DNA of 64,000 nucleotides from Cymbidium sinense. Its lineage: Eukaryota; Streptophyta; Magnoliopsida; Asparagales; Orchidaceae. Below the pieces are notes generated by a model. The model saw only the letters and a list, made by a program, of their open reading frames with translations, was not told the DNA's origin and did no database searches. This document shows positions 13,201 through 24,768 of the stretch, piece by piece. The stretch is from assembly GCA_021442155.1 (NCBI GenBank), contig CM038229.1, forward strand, positions 98,371,271-98,435,270, in the 5' to 3' direction. The translations under genes were made by a program, and so were the position numbers. The first letter of the stretch is position 1. Each line of letters begins with the position of its first letter.

Positions 13201-14070
13201 TTGTTGAAAAGGAAGAAGATATTGCTCTGATTTGTGAGATCGGAGAGGAAGGAGAGGAAAACCAAGTGAGCTTTGGTTTAAAGGGAGAGAGAAAAGAGAA
13301 CCTCCTTTCTGAGGGAAGTAGAAAAAGAGGGAATGGTTGGAGGAGGAAGCGGTTGAAGAGATGGATCATCTGAAGGTGCTTGAACCTGTGAAGCTATTCC
13401 TAGTCTGATCGAAGGAGATGAAGGAAGAATCATGTGAAGGAGAGGCGTGGTCATGAGGATTAGGGCAGTGCGTGCGTGATTAGGCAGTCGGGTCATTTGA
13501 GTGGGACTTAGGGCATTAGGATTAGATTAGGGCTTTTAAATAGATTTTTATTGTTTCGACTTTAATATGAACTTCACACCTCGATATAGGGTTGATATAT
13601 ACATTGATTCAAGGTTATTAGATGTTTCAAATACAAGCGGTCGTTTCCGCAATTAGAGGTTGTTTAGTTTAAGTTAGCGTCAAATTTGATCAATTTCTCA
13701 AAAATATTATCATTTCCGACCATTCGACATTTTGCGAGACTCATCCGAATTGGCGTGGGCGGTCTCATTTGGTAGTTTTGACGTTTCAACGCTAATGGCT
13801 CAATCAATTTCATGAGCGGAGGTCATTGGATATCGTCGCGGCTTCTAATCTCGATATGCGTAGCATATTACTCGATCGTTTGATTGGTTGATCATTAGAT
13901 TGTGTAATATTTATATTCGATCAATTTTGACATTCTAATGGCGAATGTTCATTGATGGTCGTTGACCATTTTGGTGACGTCAGGTGCATTTTGAGTTTCG
14001 ATTTGCTATTAATCAAAAGTCCGTTGAATTGACTTGGAACTTCGACTTATGGCACATATGGAGGTCAACA
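10256..14070 (-). repeat. 5' LTR of element B, minus strand (~3.8 kb)
   Basis: The reverse complement starts TGTTGACCTCCATATGTG at 14070 and ends GGAGCCCA at 10256, matching the other family LTRs. It has a TATA-like run near 13594-13601 (minus strand), a CT-rich leader (13500-12800 read downwards) and one unit of the ~200-bp subrepeat (about 12600-12770). The distal part mirrors 7230-8480 of LTR A. Open frames on the minus strand at 12795-13369 come from the CT-rich leader and are not genes. Base 14071 starts integrase sequence of another element, so the LTR boundary is also the insertion junction. Confidence 0.8.
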
Positions 14071-14560
14071 CTATATACTCCTCTATTAGTCCCAAATTCT
14101 AATTGGGAAGATCTAACTCTTGATTTCATTTTAGGTTTGCCTAAGACTAGATGAGATGTAGACTCTATTATAGTTGTTGTGAACCGATTTTTAATGATGT
14201 TCGACTTTGTAGCTTAAAAGAAAATATTTTATGCGTTTAATGTAGCTCGTCTATTCTTCAAAAAATCATCAAATTATACGGCCTTCCACGATGCCTCACT
14301 TCTGATCGAGATGTAAAATTCGTTAGGTATTTCTTGCGAGAATTATGGAAACAATTATGTATCGGCCTTCGTTTAAGTTTCGCTTATCATTCTCAAATTA
14401 ACAGTCAGATTGAAGTAACTAATATACTGCTTACTAATATGTTGTATTTTATTGCTGGAGAACAACTCAGAAAATGGGATGCACTACTTTGTCAAGCTAG
14501 ATTTGCTTATCATTCAATCATCCAACGGTCTATTCATGTTCTTGAAAAAAAAAAATAATA
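14071..14560 (+). pseudogene. chromovirus-like Ty3/gypsy integrase fragment
   Basis: Translation from 14071 reads [19 protein letters not shown], then pieces of an integrase core: VVVNRF, a frame ending in GLP, TSDRDVKF, LRELWKQL, and a longer open piece (14334-14558) with EVTNILLTNMLYFIAGEQ. This matches chromovirus-type integrases, where the DR(D/G)xxF text precedes the second catalytic Asp region. The sequence picks up exactly at the outer end of LTR B, so B interrupted this older element; its N-terminal part should lie beyond B. The last open piece ends in a poly-A run at 14547. Non-functional. Confidence 0.8.
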
Positions 14561-15340
14561 AAGTAAAACTAATAAAAAATATCGACAGCTAAACTGCTCC
14601 TCACAAAATTTTCTATAAATGACTTCGTATCAAAACCCTAAAAAAAAAGTCACGAAAGTAACAAGAAGAAGGGTAGACAACTGACGTCTTCTTGCGAACT
14701 GTTCACATTAGATAAAATAAACTCTTCGCATCATTCTTCCTTCTTCGGCAATCTTCAGGTGGTTAGCCAAAAGCAAGTGAACTCAATTATGGAGATATAC
14801 TATTTGTGTCTTTATTTGTTACTCTAGAGAGAAATACGGAGCTTCAACTTGAAGAAAAAAAAATCAATCTGAGATATTTACTGTGGTAGAACAGATTTCC
14901 ACCCTTAAATGTCATTTGAAAAGAAAGGTGTGGTTGGGGCTCTGCTGGGCACACAACCAACCAGTTCAGTGGGGTTTTCTTTGACATTGTGAGAGAGAGA
15001 GAGAGAGTATGAGAGTGAGTGAGCTTTTATTAGAAATTCAGGAAAGGAGACGGGCAATAGTTTTAATGTGATAATTTTATTATTTTGAAGTAATCCTTTA
15101 TTTAGTAAAAAACATTTCACATTATCATGTAAATAATTTACTAATAGTGTTTTACAATGATAATGTTAGATAGGAAACCACTATTGCTGGTGTGTTGGAC
15201 AAACAAAGATAAAAATTAGATATGATACAATAGTGATTAAACTATGTTCATGAATAAGACAAATCATTTAATATTTTTATATTAATGTAGAGATTAAAGT
15301 TTATATTTTTTCGTCTTGCCTTAACGCAGGAGTACTGTCA
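14561..15340. other. spacer and MYB upstream region
   Basis: No gene is supported. A short (GA)n tract lies at about 14991-15007. The region is the likely distal promoter of the MYB gene to its right. An open frame on the minus strand at 14905-15120 has no recognisable content. Confidence 0.5.
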
Positions 15341-15346
15341 CACATG

Positions 15347-15354
15347 TATATAAA
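15347..15354 (+). promoter_or_regulatory. TATA box of the MYB gene
   Basis: TATATAAA, followed by ordinary plant leader composition (CT-rich from 15480). A start of transcription near 15380 would give a 5' leader of about 190 or 360 bases, depending on which ATG is used. Confidence 0.55.
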
Positions 15355-15737
15355 TTTGCACACACGTGTGTATAAGGGCGGATGGGAAGTTAAAGAAGAG
15401 CAAGAGGAGGGGCTGGGTCAGAGTCAGGCTGGTGATTGGTGAAAGATAACAAGACTTCTACTAGGTTTCTTTTAGGAGGAGAAGTAAATCTCTCTCTTTT
15501 CACTTCCATCTTTTCTTCCACTTCTAATTTTCCATTTCTCCTTAGCATGGCATCACTGCAGTGGCACTGCTCATGGCATGGAAAAAAGATTCATCGAAGC
15601 TCAATCTCAGCAAGTCGACTCCCACTCTGCCTCTCCTTCGTCCCCAAAATCTTTCTTTTCTCAAATGGTTTCCCTCTCCATTAACCCTTCTTCCTCTCAC
15701 TCAGCTCACCACTTCTTTCCCTTCGCGGCAAACTCTG

Positions 15738-17223
15738 ATGCGAATGAAGTTTTGGGGAAAACACAATATGGTCGTTGCAGAGGAGGAGATCAGCAGAGAT
15801 GGAGGAGGTGAGAACACAAATGACAGCAGTGGGCAGTCCAAGCTCTGCGCCAGAGGCCATTGGAGACCTGCAGAGGACTCCAAGCTCAAAGAACTTGTTG
15901 CTATTTATGGTCCTCAGAACTGGAATCTCATAGCAGAGAAGCTTGAGGGAAGATCAGGTACATATTTATTAATTCACAAGAATATATACTATCTAGTTAT
16001 CCCTTCATTTTGTTTTGTGACTTGTAGTGTTTTATAGGAAAAGCTGTAGGCTCAGATGGTTCAATCAACTGGATCCAAGGATTAATAGGAGTGCTTTCAC
16101 TGAAGAAGAGGAAGAGAAGCTTATGGCAGCTCACAGACTCTATGGGAACAAATGGGCTATGATAGCAAGGCTCTTTCCAGGTAGAACTGATAATGCAGTG
16201 AAGAATCATTGGCACGTAATCATGGCTAGGAAATACAGGGAACAGTCCACTGCTTATAGGAGGAGGAAGCTAAGCCAAACCATGCACTTGAGGTTTGAAG
16301 ACAATACTACAGCTTCAAGACCTCTTCCTCCCTTCTATTTCTCTTCTTCCATGGTCAGTTCTAGCTCTCCCCATCTCATACCAAATGGTGGAATGAGCTC
16401 CATAAAGCAAAACCCTCTGATTTCATCATTTCGGGTATGTTACCTTTCTTCCCTCGCTATCTAGCTCTTCTTCTTTAATTTGTACCAGTGCTGCGTTCTC
16501 CTGCCATTACTTCAATACTGACATAATTTTCTTGTTTCTTCTTATTGGTTTTACTTGGTTATGAATTTTTTGATATCTCTGACTTGGCATCGCCACTCTG
16601 ACATAAAATTACGTGCATATATTGTTCCATCTGTAACAATGAATATACAGTACATGTGATCCCCTCTGTTGCTTCTGTGTGGTCTTTTCTTGTTTCTATA
16701 TATCAAAAAACTTTGCTTAATAAATATGACTAGTTTGGTATGGTTTTTTTAACACTTCGCCATTGAGCACCATGTGAAGCTAGCCTAAAATGGCATGGAA
16801 AACCAAAAGATAAGATTCAGCCTAGGACCGAATCTGTTCTTAATGAACCTAATAGGTTAAAGTTGCTAACTTTGCTTTCCATTAAATTAAAGGAAAGCCA
16901 TCATACATTTCAGAAGCTCACGCAAAACTTTTGCAGACCACAGAGATCAAGAGAGGACAGATATCTTCAGGCAGAACGATAATGAGGTCCAGGCCTTGCA
17001 GAGCTCTTCTTATAGCCATCAAGCATCAATTTTGTTGACCATGCATCAATCAGCTGGACATCTTCCACACAATATTTCTGTAGCTTCATCATCATCAGGA
17101 GAGACACCTGCGCATTCTGCTGAGGTTGAGGTAAATAGAATGGATGCAAGCCATGGACATATTGAAAGATCTATCTCTTCTTCTTCGCCAACGGACTTTC
17201 TTGGGAGCTACTTGAGGGAATGA
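15738..17223 (+). CDS. R2R3-MYB transcription factor, subgroup 21 (LOF1/MYB105/MYB117/MYB52-like)
   Basis: Nuclear DNA-binding regulator. Model: exon 1 15738-15957, intron 15958-16037, exon 2 16038-16434, intron 16435-16936, exon 3 16937-17223, about 300 residues. The R2 repeat begins with CARGHWRPAED (Trp 42) and QNW and continues across the first intron to KSCRLRWFNQLDPRINR. R3 has the usual non-Trp first position (AF) and then NKW and NHW, with GRTDNAVKNHWHVIMAR. GHWRPAED and WFNQLDPRIN are typical of subgroup 21, whose members act in organ boundaries, branching and cell-wall programmes. The C-terminus is Ser-rich and ends near DFLG. The second intron lies after R3, not inside it. The ATG at 15738 was chosen because upstream text is UTR-like; an in-frame ATG at 15573 is possible. 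With canonical GT/AG sites both junctions come out one base short (see findings). Confidence 0.85.
15958..16037 (+). other. MYB intron 1
   Basis: A GTACAT donor follows GGAAGATCAG, and a TTTTATAG acceptor precedes GAAAAGCTGTAGG. This is the conserved intron position inside the third R2 helix (GRSG/KSC). Joining these sites leaves the frame one base short. The alternative AG at 16026-16027 restores the frame but replaces Gly with Val and adds Phe-Tyr-Arg before Lys. Confidence 0.75.
16435..16936 (+). other. MYB intron 2
   Basis: Donor GTATGT after TCATTTCGG; acceptor TTTTGCAG before ACCACAGAG. Exon 3 reads open as HRDQERTDIFRQNDNE and onwards only if exon 2 supplies one more base. A weaker AG at 16952-16953 would keep the frame. 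Confidence 0.65.
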
Positions 17224-17275
17224 TGATGAGCGGAAGAAGCCTGCTTAACTGCTTAAGATCCTACTGGGGAATAAG

Positions 17276-17281
17276 AATAAA
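17276..17281 (+). terminator. MYB polyadenylation signal
   Basis: AATAAA, 53 bases after the stop codon and directly after a near copy (AATAAG). A (GA)n tract follows at 17290-17310. Confidence 0.55.
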
Positions 17282-17310
17282 CTTGGAGGAGAGAGAGAGA
17301 GAGAGAGAGG

Positions 17311-17476
17311 AGTGGGATTCTTAACTGGGTTTTGTTCTTTTTTTTTCTGGTTTCAGCTGCTGCACAGAGATGAGAAAGAAGAACATTATTTAATGACTTC
17401 TAATTTACATAGTTGCTCTGGTTCGCAATATTTTATTATTTATTTTAATTAAAATATTTTATATATATATATATAT

Positions 17477-17527
<51 letters not shown>

Positions 17528-20267
17528 TTTAAAATATTAGATGTATATATAAATAGAATTATCAGGTATGTACGTAAATGTAAATATTTCTTATTTTAAA
17601 TGCTGTTAATTTAATATTTTTTCTCTTATTAGAATACATGCCCTTTTTTTGTAAATTGACGCTCAAAAATATCAATTTCTTTTTTATAAAAAAGTATTTT
17701 TTGCCATAAAAGTCTTTTTTATTTATTTATTTTTTATTTCAAAGGTCAGCGATGAGCTTTTAATATATGGCCTAAAGAAATTATCAAGATTCTACTTCTC
17801 TAACCACTGAATCATACATTCTTTCATATTCTTTTATTTTTAAATAAAAGTTATTTTTAAAGAGGCTCTAATCTTCTTAATTACACCATATTATTATTTT
17901 GTTTTAAAACCTTTGAAGCCTAATTACACAAAGGCCAGCGAAATATGATTTATATTTACTTTTTTAATTAATATTATTAGTTATTAGTTATTTAAAACAT
18001 ATAGCAAAATTTATTAGTTATTTTTTAGTTTTAAATTATTATTTTTATAGTATATGATATTCAAATAATTTTATACAAAATAATAAGAAATGTTGTCGCA
18101 AAAAAAAGTTATTCATGAATAAAAAACATATAATTATAATTATTTGAAAATATAACTAAAAAAAATACTATTTTTATAAATTAAAATTAAATATCATGAT
18201 TTGAGAATTATATTGGTTGAATAGAATTCAATACATCAATTTTTATTTTTGAATGTATTATAAAAATAAATTATAATCTTACAAAAAATTAATTTCAATT
18301 TTAGACAGTGACTTTTGGTTAATTATATTATAGAACTTCATCTAGTATTGTATTATATTAAAAAAAAAAAAATTGAAGCCTACATGTACTCATGGAGTCA
18401 TGTGAACACTTTGCAATCATTTGACTCTAAATACTCTATTAAATTTTATTTTCACTTTCTTGTCAAATTTTGTATAATTTCAATCAAATAGTATCAAAGT
18501 ATGGCTATGATTAAATGATTATCATTTTCTAATTTCATTGATACAAATTATGTGAATTGAACATCCAAATCAATGCTTTACTTGGATTCTAATATGTTTA
18601 GAAAGAACTATAATATGTATTTTTAATAGACATTATATTAATAGTTATGACTTAAATTATTAGAAGATAAAATAATACCTAAATGTGATAGAGTTAAACT
18701 ATCTTTGACCAATTATATAGAATAATGGGAAATAGATGAAGATATAATTTCTAGAATTAAGGCTAGGTGGTTAAAAAGAAAAATAATACATCTAGAAAAT
18801 TATGCAAAAAAATATCATGGATACTCAAAGATCAAAATTATGCAAAATTGATTTCCCCACTAAATTAGGTCCCAACAAACTCTTAAATTACAAAATCACT
18901 AATTTACCTACCAAACAATCTCAATTTTACTTTATTATTAACCAACCAAACCTACAAAATGCAAATTTAACATATGAATTGCCTATTTTTTAAAATTTCA
19001 ATATATTAACTTGTCAATATTTATTTACATTTTTCAAGACTAGTTTATTTTAACTGTATTAGGGGCACTAAGAAAATGTCAAATTTCAACTTATATTGAT
19101 GATTTTTTGCATATGCATTTATATAGAAAATAGCTCAAAAAATTTACAAAACCTTTGTCTTATTATGAAATTCAAATATTTTTTAGATTTTAGGAAAAAT
19201 ATTGAAGTTTAAGTATTGGCATGTAATAATATATGGGGATAATTAAGATATTAATTTATTCTTATATTAACCAAAAATAATCTTTTGTCAAGGGAATTTA
19301 AGCTGAATGAGTGGACTTACCTTGGGGAAGCTATCCAGTGGAATTCACCAAGTTGGATGGATATGACACTCGCTACATGCTAACTCATTTTCAACTTGGT
19401 GACTAAAGCATACTGAGGTAGCCCTTAGCATTGTACTGGTCACATGCTTGGATAGCCTATTCAACTCATTCAAACTAACTTGTCCAACCTATTCAATGGG
19501 TAAGCTCCATCAACAAACTCACTAAGTACTCACCTATAACTTCGACTAATATGGAATTAAACAACAAACTCTTCCCACATTGAGCGAGTTAATTCATAGG
19601 GAAGGTATTGTCATTTAAAGGTTACATCCTCACTCATTAGGTTCCTACAAGTGTGAATACTTGGGCAGCTCCTAGAGTCAATGTATTTTTTTTTTATTAC
19701 TATTTACTGTAAATTTTTTGTAATCAATCGCAGTCGTCCAATCTTATAGATAAGAACTCCAGAGAGGCATATTTAGGATAATTTTTTGAATCTTTCTCGA
19801 GACCTTGATACTACCTAGCATCTTCACTCTTTTTTTTTATCTAAGTCCATATGATGGGATATTATGATGTAGGTGAAATTAAATCTAAGATCTTGATAAT
19901 AACTTCTAAGATACTTTCCAATCCTAAGAATTGACACATCTTCACTCTTAATGAGATTAAACAACTTGACATTCTTTGTACTAGTCCTGTTCAATTAATA
20001 TTATACTTTTGTTGATATTTATAAAAATAGCTATAAGATTATATTATTTACTAGTCTCTCTCTCTTGCCCTACTATTTCTCCAAATGTCTCCCAAGAAAG
20101 GTCTAGCATCAAATAATAAATATATCGAAATTTAACGCTAAAAGATTTAAATAAAAATGCACGCTTATAAGCATTTTATCAGTTTTACGAATAAAAATTT
20201 TTCCATGATAAAAATACTACTCTTAAATTTAATTATAAAAATAAAAAAGACCTAATATTTTATATAG

Positions 20268-20269
<2 letters not shown>
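17311..20269. other. AT-rich intergenic spacer
   Basis: No gene can be supported. It holds a compound (AT)n(TG)n microsatellite at 17460-17524 and long AT-rich stretches. Less AT-rich text at 19290-19680, with repeated CTCATTC and AACTTG words, is not recognised. Confidence 0.6.
17460..17524. repeat. (AT)n(TG)n compound microsatellite
   Basis: About 9 AT units followed by about 22 TG units, 180 bases after the MYB polyadenylation signal. Confidence 0.95.

Positions 20270-20329
<60 letters not shown>
20270..20329. repeat. (TA)n microsatellite
   Basis: About 30 uninterrupted TA units. Confidence 0.95.
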
Positions 20330-20331
<2 letters not shown>

Positions 20332-20680
20332 TGAAAACTCGAGCGGACAATGTTAACTGAGTAGAGAGCATGGAGTTGCAGGCAATGGGAGTCACGTGCG
20401 GGCGCCTCCGCGTGGAATTCCATGGCCTCTCTCCCCATATGTCTCCAGCTTCCTAGGGCTTCATAATTCATTGTACAGCGTTTGTTTTCTTGCTCTTTGC
20501 TCAATCGATAGCGAACTCCCTTTGGCTCTTCTTCTCAGTCTTCATCCCTCGCATTAATGGCGTAATGGATTACAACTAACTGCTATGGCTCGCTTGGACC
20601 GCACTGCTTCCTTGTCTTCCTCTGTTAATTTGTTATCCCATGTGCCTCTGTGGCTGGGGTTTTTTCCTTCTTTATCAAGT
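20330..20680. other. unrecognised non-repetitive island with a G-box
   Basis: Base composition here is balanced, unlike the surrounding AT-rich spacer. A palindromic G-box core CACGTG lies at 20393-20398 within GAGTCACGTGCGGGCGCC. No exon could be recognised on either strand. It may be a relic promoter or 5' region of a lost gene. Confidence 0.35.
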
Positions 20681-21027
20681 GGGCACTTACCTGAATCAGT
20701 TCAACTTACAGAAAGAAGAAAGAAACTTTTTTTTTTTACTGGAATAGAAAGTTGAACTAAATTAATCAAAAATAATGATATGTTTCTCTAAATTATACTT
20801 AAAGTTTTAAAATCTTATGATTCTTATACATTTGCGTTATGTTTATTTTATTTTATGGATATATTTACGGAACATTTGCATATCATAACACACATTTCTT
20901 ACGTATTTATATCTGTAATACTTAAGTTTATTTTTTACATGCCCCTACTAGAATTTTGAAATGATCTTATATATTTTAAATTTTTCTCGTGAGCTTATAA
21001 AAAAATCATATTATGCCCCCTTCTCAA

Positions 21028-21028
<1 letters not shown>

Positions 21029-21089
<61 letters not shown>
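21029..21089. repeat. (AAT)n microsatellite
   Basis: About 20 AAT units without interruption. Confidence 0.95.
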
Positions 21090-21090
<1 letters not shown>

Positions 21091-21618
21091 GCATTTATAA
21101 GTTATTTGTATCTAAATATATATAAATTATCAATAAAATAAACAAAAAAATCTATTTTTTAATAAAAAATTTATTTTTATAATTTTATGTTAATATTTTC
21201 TTTAGTTAATAAGAATAAATAAATTTGAATACTAATTTTAATTTTATATATAATATATATAAAAATATTAATCCAACCAAATTTAATATTCACTCATCCT
21301 TCCCAATCATCACCCTAGATTATGCATTGGTAGTTCCGCCAGGCCACACATTTCTTTTGCGGCAAATTATGCTTTTATATGTTATGAATATTATAAAAAA
21401 TAGATTAATAAATAGATTTTGAAATCAATAGATAAATAATATTTTAATCATACAAATTAAAAAATATAATTTTAATAAATTATTAATTATTAAAATATGA
21501 AGAGTAGACATTATTAATGTAAATTTTGACTTTTTTTGTTTAAAGTTATTCTAATAAAAAATTTAAAATCAATGAAAGAATTTACGAATATTTTAAAATA
21601 TTTGATTTGTGTCCAACT

Positions 21619-21639
21619 TTATATATATCTATATATATA

Positions 21640-21704
<65 letters not shown>
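21619..21704. repeat. (TA)n microsatellite at the LTR D boundary
   Basis: TA units, interrupted by single C residues in the first part. The tract ends exactly where LTR D begins (TGTTACCCATG at 21705), so the LTR may have inserted in it or the tract may have grown from the boundary. Confidence 0.9.
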
Positions 21705-21708
<4 letters not shown>

Positions 21709-22689
21709 ACCCATGAGTTAAGCCAAATCAAATTTGTGACGTGGCGGTCGCATGAAATTAAGGCTCAAAATACTGGGCGTCAGAAAATGATCGAACGACC
21801 TCCGTCGACGACGGACTTGGCGTCAGCGTTGAGCGTTGAAATTAATCGAAATATAAATATTGCAATCTAACGATCAATCAATTAAGCTTCGGTATGGCAT
21901 GTCGCATGCTAGCCGAAAGCTTCGACGATATCCGAACGACCTTAGTTCATGAAATTGATCAGCGTCATTAGCTTTGAAAGCGTCGAAAACTATTAAATGA
22001 AGCTCGCTCAATTCGAGATACGTGCATATCGAATAATTTGAAGTGGCGGTCAAATCAGCGAAAAAATGCGGGGCGTCTAAAATCAACTCAAATGACGCCG
22101 ATCAATGAGCGGACTTCCCATCATGTTCAAAAGCGTCAAAATGGTCGAATATAAATATTGCACAACGATGATCAACCGTCAGCCGAGTTGTCAGCGTCAT
22201 GCATATCGAGTGGGAGGCGACGAGGATCAATCGTATTAGTGAAATTGATCACCATTGATTTTGAAGCGTCGAAATATATCAAGTAAGACTATTCGCTCAG
22301 TTGGATGAGTGCGCATCGGCGAAGCGGCTACTCACATTTTTTGAAATGGACTCATTTGGCGTCGGCTTAAACCAAACGGTATAGGTTGCAAAATGGATCG
22401 TCATTGCGTTGACAATGGAATTACCTTAAATTTATATATATTATATGTCTGTCTACCGACATGAAATCCATATTAAAATCGTTTAATCAATTTAAAATTT
22501 ATTTAAAATTTCTAAATTTCCCTCCTCCATACTCAACTGTTATCTCTCTTTCTCCCATTCAGTTTTCTTTCAACTACAGAAAAGAAAAAAGAAAAAAAAA
22601 AAAGACGGTTGATTTTCTTTTCTCTTTTCATTCCCACGTTCTTCCTCCCTCCCCTTCATTCCCTCTCTCGTTTGAAACTCTCTGCACAG

Positions 22690-23255
22690 GTAATTTCCGT
22701 CATTCACCCCTCTCAATTTCTACGATTCCGCCGCGCGTGCTATCCGCCGTGAATCCCACATTCCGCCTTCCAGCCCGTTGGTGCCATCCCGTCCAAGCGT
22801 CGGCCGAACCGGTAGCTGCGCCTCCCGAAACCGCACCCGCAGCTCCGCACCTCCCACGGCCCATGCCGCACCTGTCGCTCCGGCCGGGCTCGCGCGTCCA
22901 CCTCCGGCCCACCGGCCTGTTGCGCCTCCCACGGCCCGCGAAACCCTTCCGCTTCGCGTCCACTCCCGCGTCTTGCCTTCGGTCCAGAGCCCGTCACCCC
23001 AATGTCGTTCCTCCATCCCGCGACCCGCCCCGCTTCGTCGTCACGGCCCGTTTCGCCACCGCCGACCCATTCCGTTTCCCGCAAAACCGACCGCACGACC
23101 CGCAAAGGCTGTGTCGCGAACCCACCTCCGTTCAACCAGCCCACCACGCCGTCCAACTCTTGTCACACGTCTCATTGCCTCCAGCCCGCAAATCGCAGCC
23201 CATCCAGCTGTCCACTCCGTCCCAGCTACGACCTCCTACCATAACTCGTCCAATT
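22690..23255 (+). other. CpG-rich leader cassette of LTR D
   Basis: A sharply GC- and CpG-rich, cytosine-rich segment directly downstream of the LTR TATA region. It gives long open frames on both strands (275 codons on plus, 138 on minus), which are Pro/Arg-rich or Gly/Arg-rich mirror images and show no domain, so I do not call them genes. A similar cassette is at 40180-40750; the equivalent in LTR C5' (25800-26230) is shorter and CpG-poor. Confidence 0.6.
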
Positions 23256-23528
23256 TTCGCCACAAGGGAAGAATATCGTCAAAGGTGAATTTTTCTTTCG
23301 GTTTTGGCGACGTTGCATTACTTTAGCCTTCCGCTGCATAAATCGGGAAGAACGTCATCAAGAGGAAAATTCTTCGATTTTTCACGCTCTCACTTTACCC
23401 TTCCAACCTTCTCTTCCTTGTAAAGGGAAGAACATCATTAAGAGGTGAATTTTTTCTTGGATTTTACACAACCTGTTCCTCTTGCATTGACACCGAAAAA
23501 TCGTCGAATATATGTGATCTGTGAATGT

Positions 23529-23530
<2 letters not shown>

Positions 23531-23578
<48 letters not shown>
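23531..23578. repeat. (TA)n expansion inside LTR D
   Basis: About 24 TA units at a place where LTR A has only ATATATAT (near 5321) and LTR C5' ATATATAC (near 26611). This is an expansion of a short seed present in the family. Confidence 0.9.
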
Positions 23579-23581
<3 letters not shown>

Positions 23582-24768
23582 GTTTCTTTAGGTTTGAAGA
23601 CCTTGTCAAGAAGGCAATGAAAAACTTGTGAAGACACCGCCACACTCAAGAAATCAGTAAGCCAACACCCATTAGATGTCGCCTCCTCTAGACAAAATCC
23701 GCTAAAATTTTATCAATTTCCGGACTTAGAAAAAAAAGTAGAATGGAGAGAATATATATTGCGTATGTCTTCTTTCAGTCTCAAGGTCTCGCGTGCTCAA
23801 GAGCGATGAGATGAAAAATCTGGTCGCAGACACCACCACTCTAAGGGTGCACCGAGTAAAAAAATACCTCCGATGCAACCCAGAGATGATGGGAGGCTAC
23901 CAAAATTACCAATCTTTGACCTAGAAAAAAAAGGGGAGAGTAAAATGAATTGACTTAAGAACAAGTAAGAAAACATGATTTTAAACTAAAAGTCAAATAA
24001 AAAATGGGGAAATGAATATATTGCATTTGTCTTCTTTTTTGAAGACCTCGGCTCAAGAGAGATGAAAAATCGGTGGTGTCGAAGACACTTATGCCAAGAG
24101 AGCATCTTGAGTAAGCAAAAAATACCTGATGGAGCCCCACACACGGGGGATGAGGTCGTCAAAATTTAGACTAAAAGACTTAAACAAAAATGAAGATTGC
24201 CTAAACTTAAGTCAAATAAAAGAATATATGATAAATATGATGATAAATGTTAAATCGAAGAGAAATAGGAGAAACACTTAAAGAAAATTTTGGAAACAAT
24301 AGAACACTCATTTAAAATGCAAGTAAAATTTAGGGATACTAATATTAAACTCACAAACTCTAATAGCAATTCTCTATGACTTAAATTGAAGTAATGAGTG
24401 AGTTCTCTTTTCTAAATTCTTCAAAATTAAATAGACTTTAATTGAAATTTGGGGAGACTAATACCAAACTCATAAATTTGCAATAAACCAAAAGTCTATA
24501 AAATTTAATAGTTAAGAATGAATCCAAATTTGTTTTAATAATTCTTATACGAATATGGAGGTGATTACTATGCTAACTAAAAAAGCATGAGTAAGGCTAA
24601 AGCAATAAATATTGAAATCGGCATAACTTATCAAAGGTGATGTAAATTGAACAAGTTGGGAGAATTACAAAACTCAACAAGTAAACTAAGTGCAAGTAAT
24701 ATTTTAAACTATAATCTAAATCAAAATGCCTTCTTCACACCAATCTCTTACTACTTGTAAGGCGATCT

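Larger units (their letters stand above)
20681..21704. other. AT-rich spacer with microsatellites
   Basis: No gene supported. It contains an (AAT)n tract of about 20 units at 21029-21089 and a (TA)n tract at 21619-21704 that runs directly into the start of LTR D. Confidence 0.6.
21705..24768 (+). repeat. truncated LTR D of the Tat/Ogre-like family
   Basis: Aligns along its length with LTR A and LTR C. The start is TGTTACCCATGAGTTAAGCC; a TATA-like run is at 22433-22440; the CpG-rich leader is at 22690-23255; three ~77-bp subrepeat units start near 23268, 23345 and 23422; about three ~200-bp units span 23570-24180. Its text near 24560-24760 matches 27530-27720 of LTR C and then stops where LTR C begins, so C most likely inserted into D. 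The missing last third would lie beyond element C, but no such sequence follows C's 3' end. Confidence 0.8.

Noticed and set aside
12795..13369. Two overlapping minus-strand frames of 156 and 153 codons rich in Phe, Ser and Leu
   Set aside because: CT-rich leader of LTR B; the frames overlap each other in different phases and show no domain.
15436..15811. Other frames overlapping the MYB 5' region
   Set aside because: They lead into no MYB sequence; the R2 frame and conserved splice site define the real one.
22461..23288. A 275-codon open frame on plus and frames of 138, 98 and 87 codons on minus
   Set aside because: They lie in the CpG-rich leader cassette of LTR D, are low-complexity Pro/Arg or Gly/Arg text, overlap on both strands and have no counterpart in other LTR copies. 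Lack of stop codons is explained by base composition.
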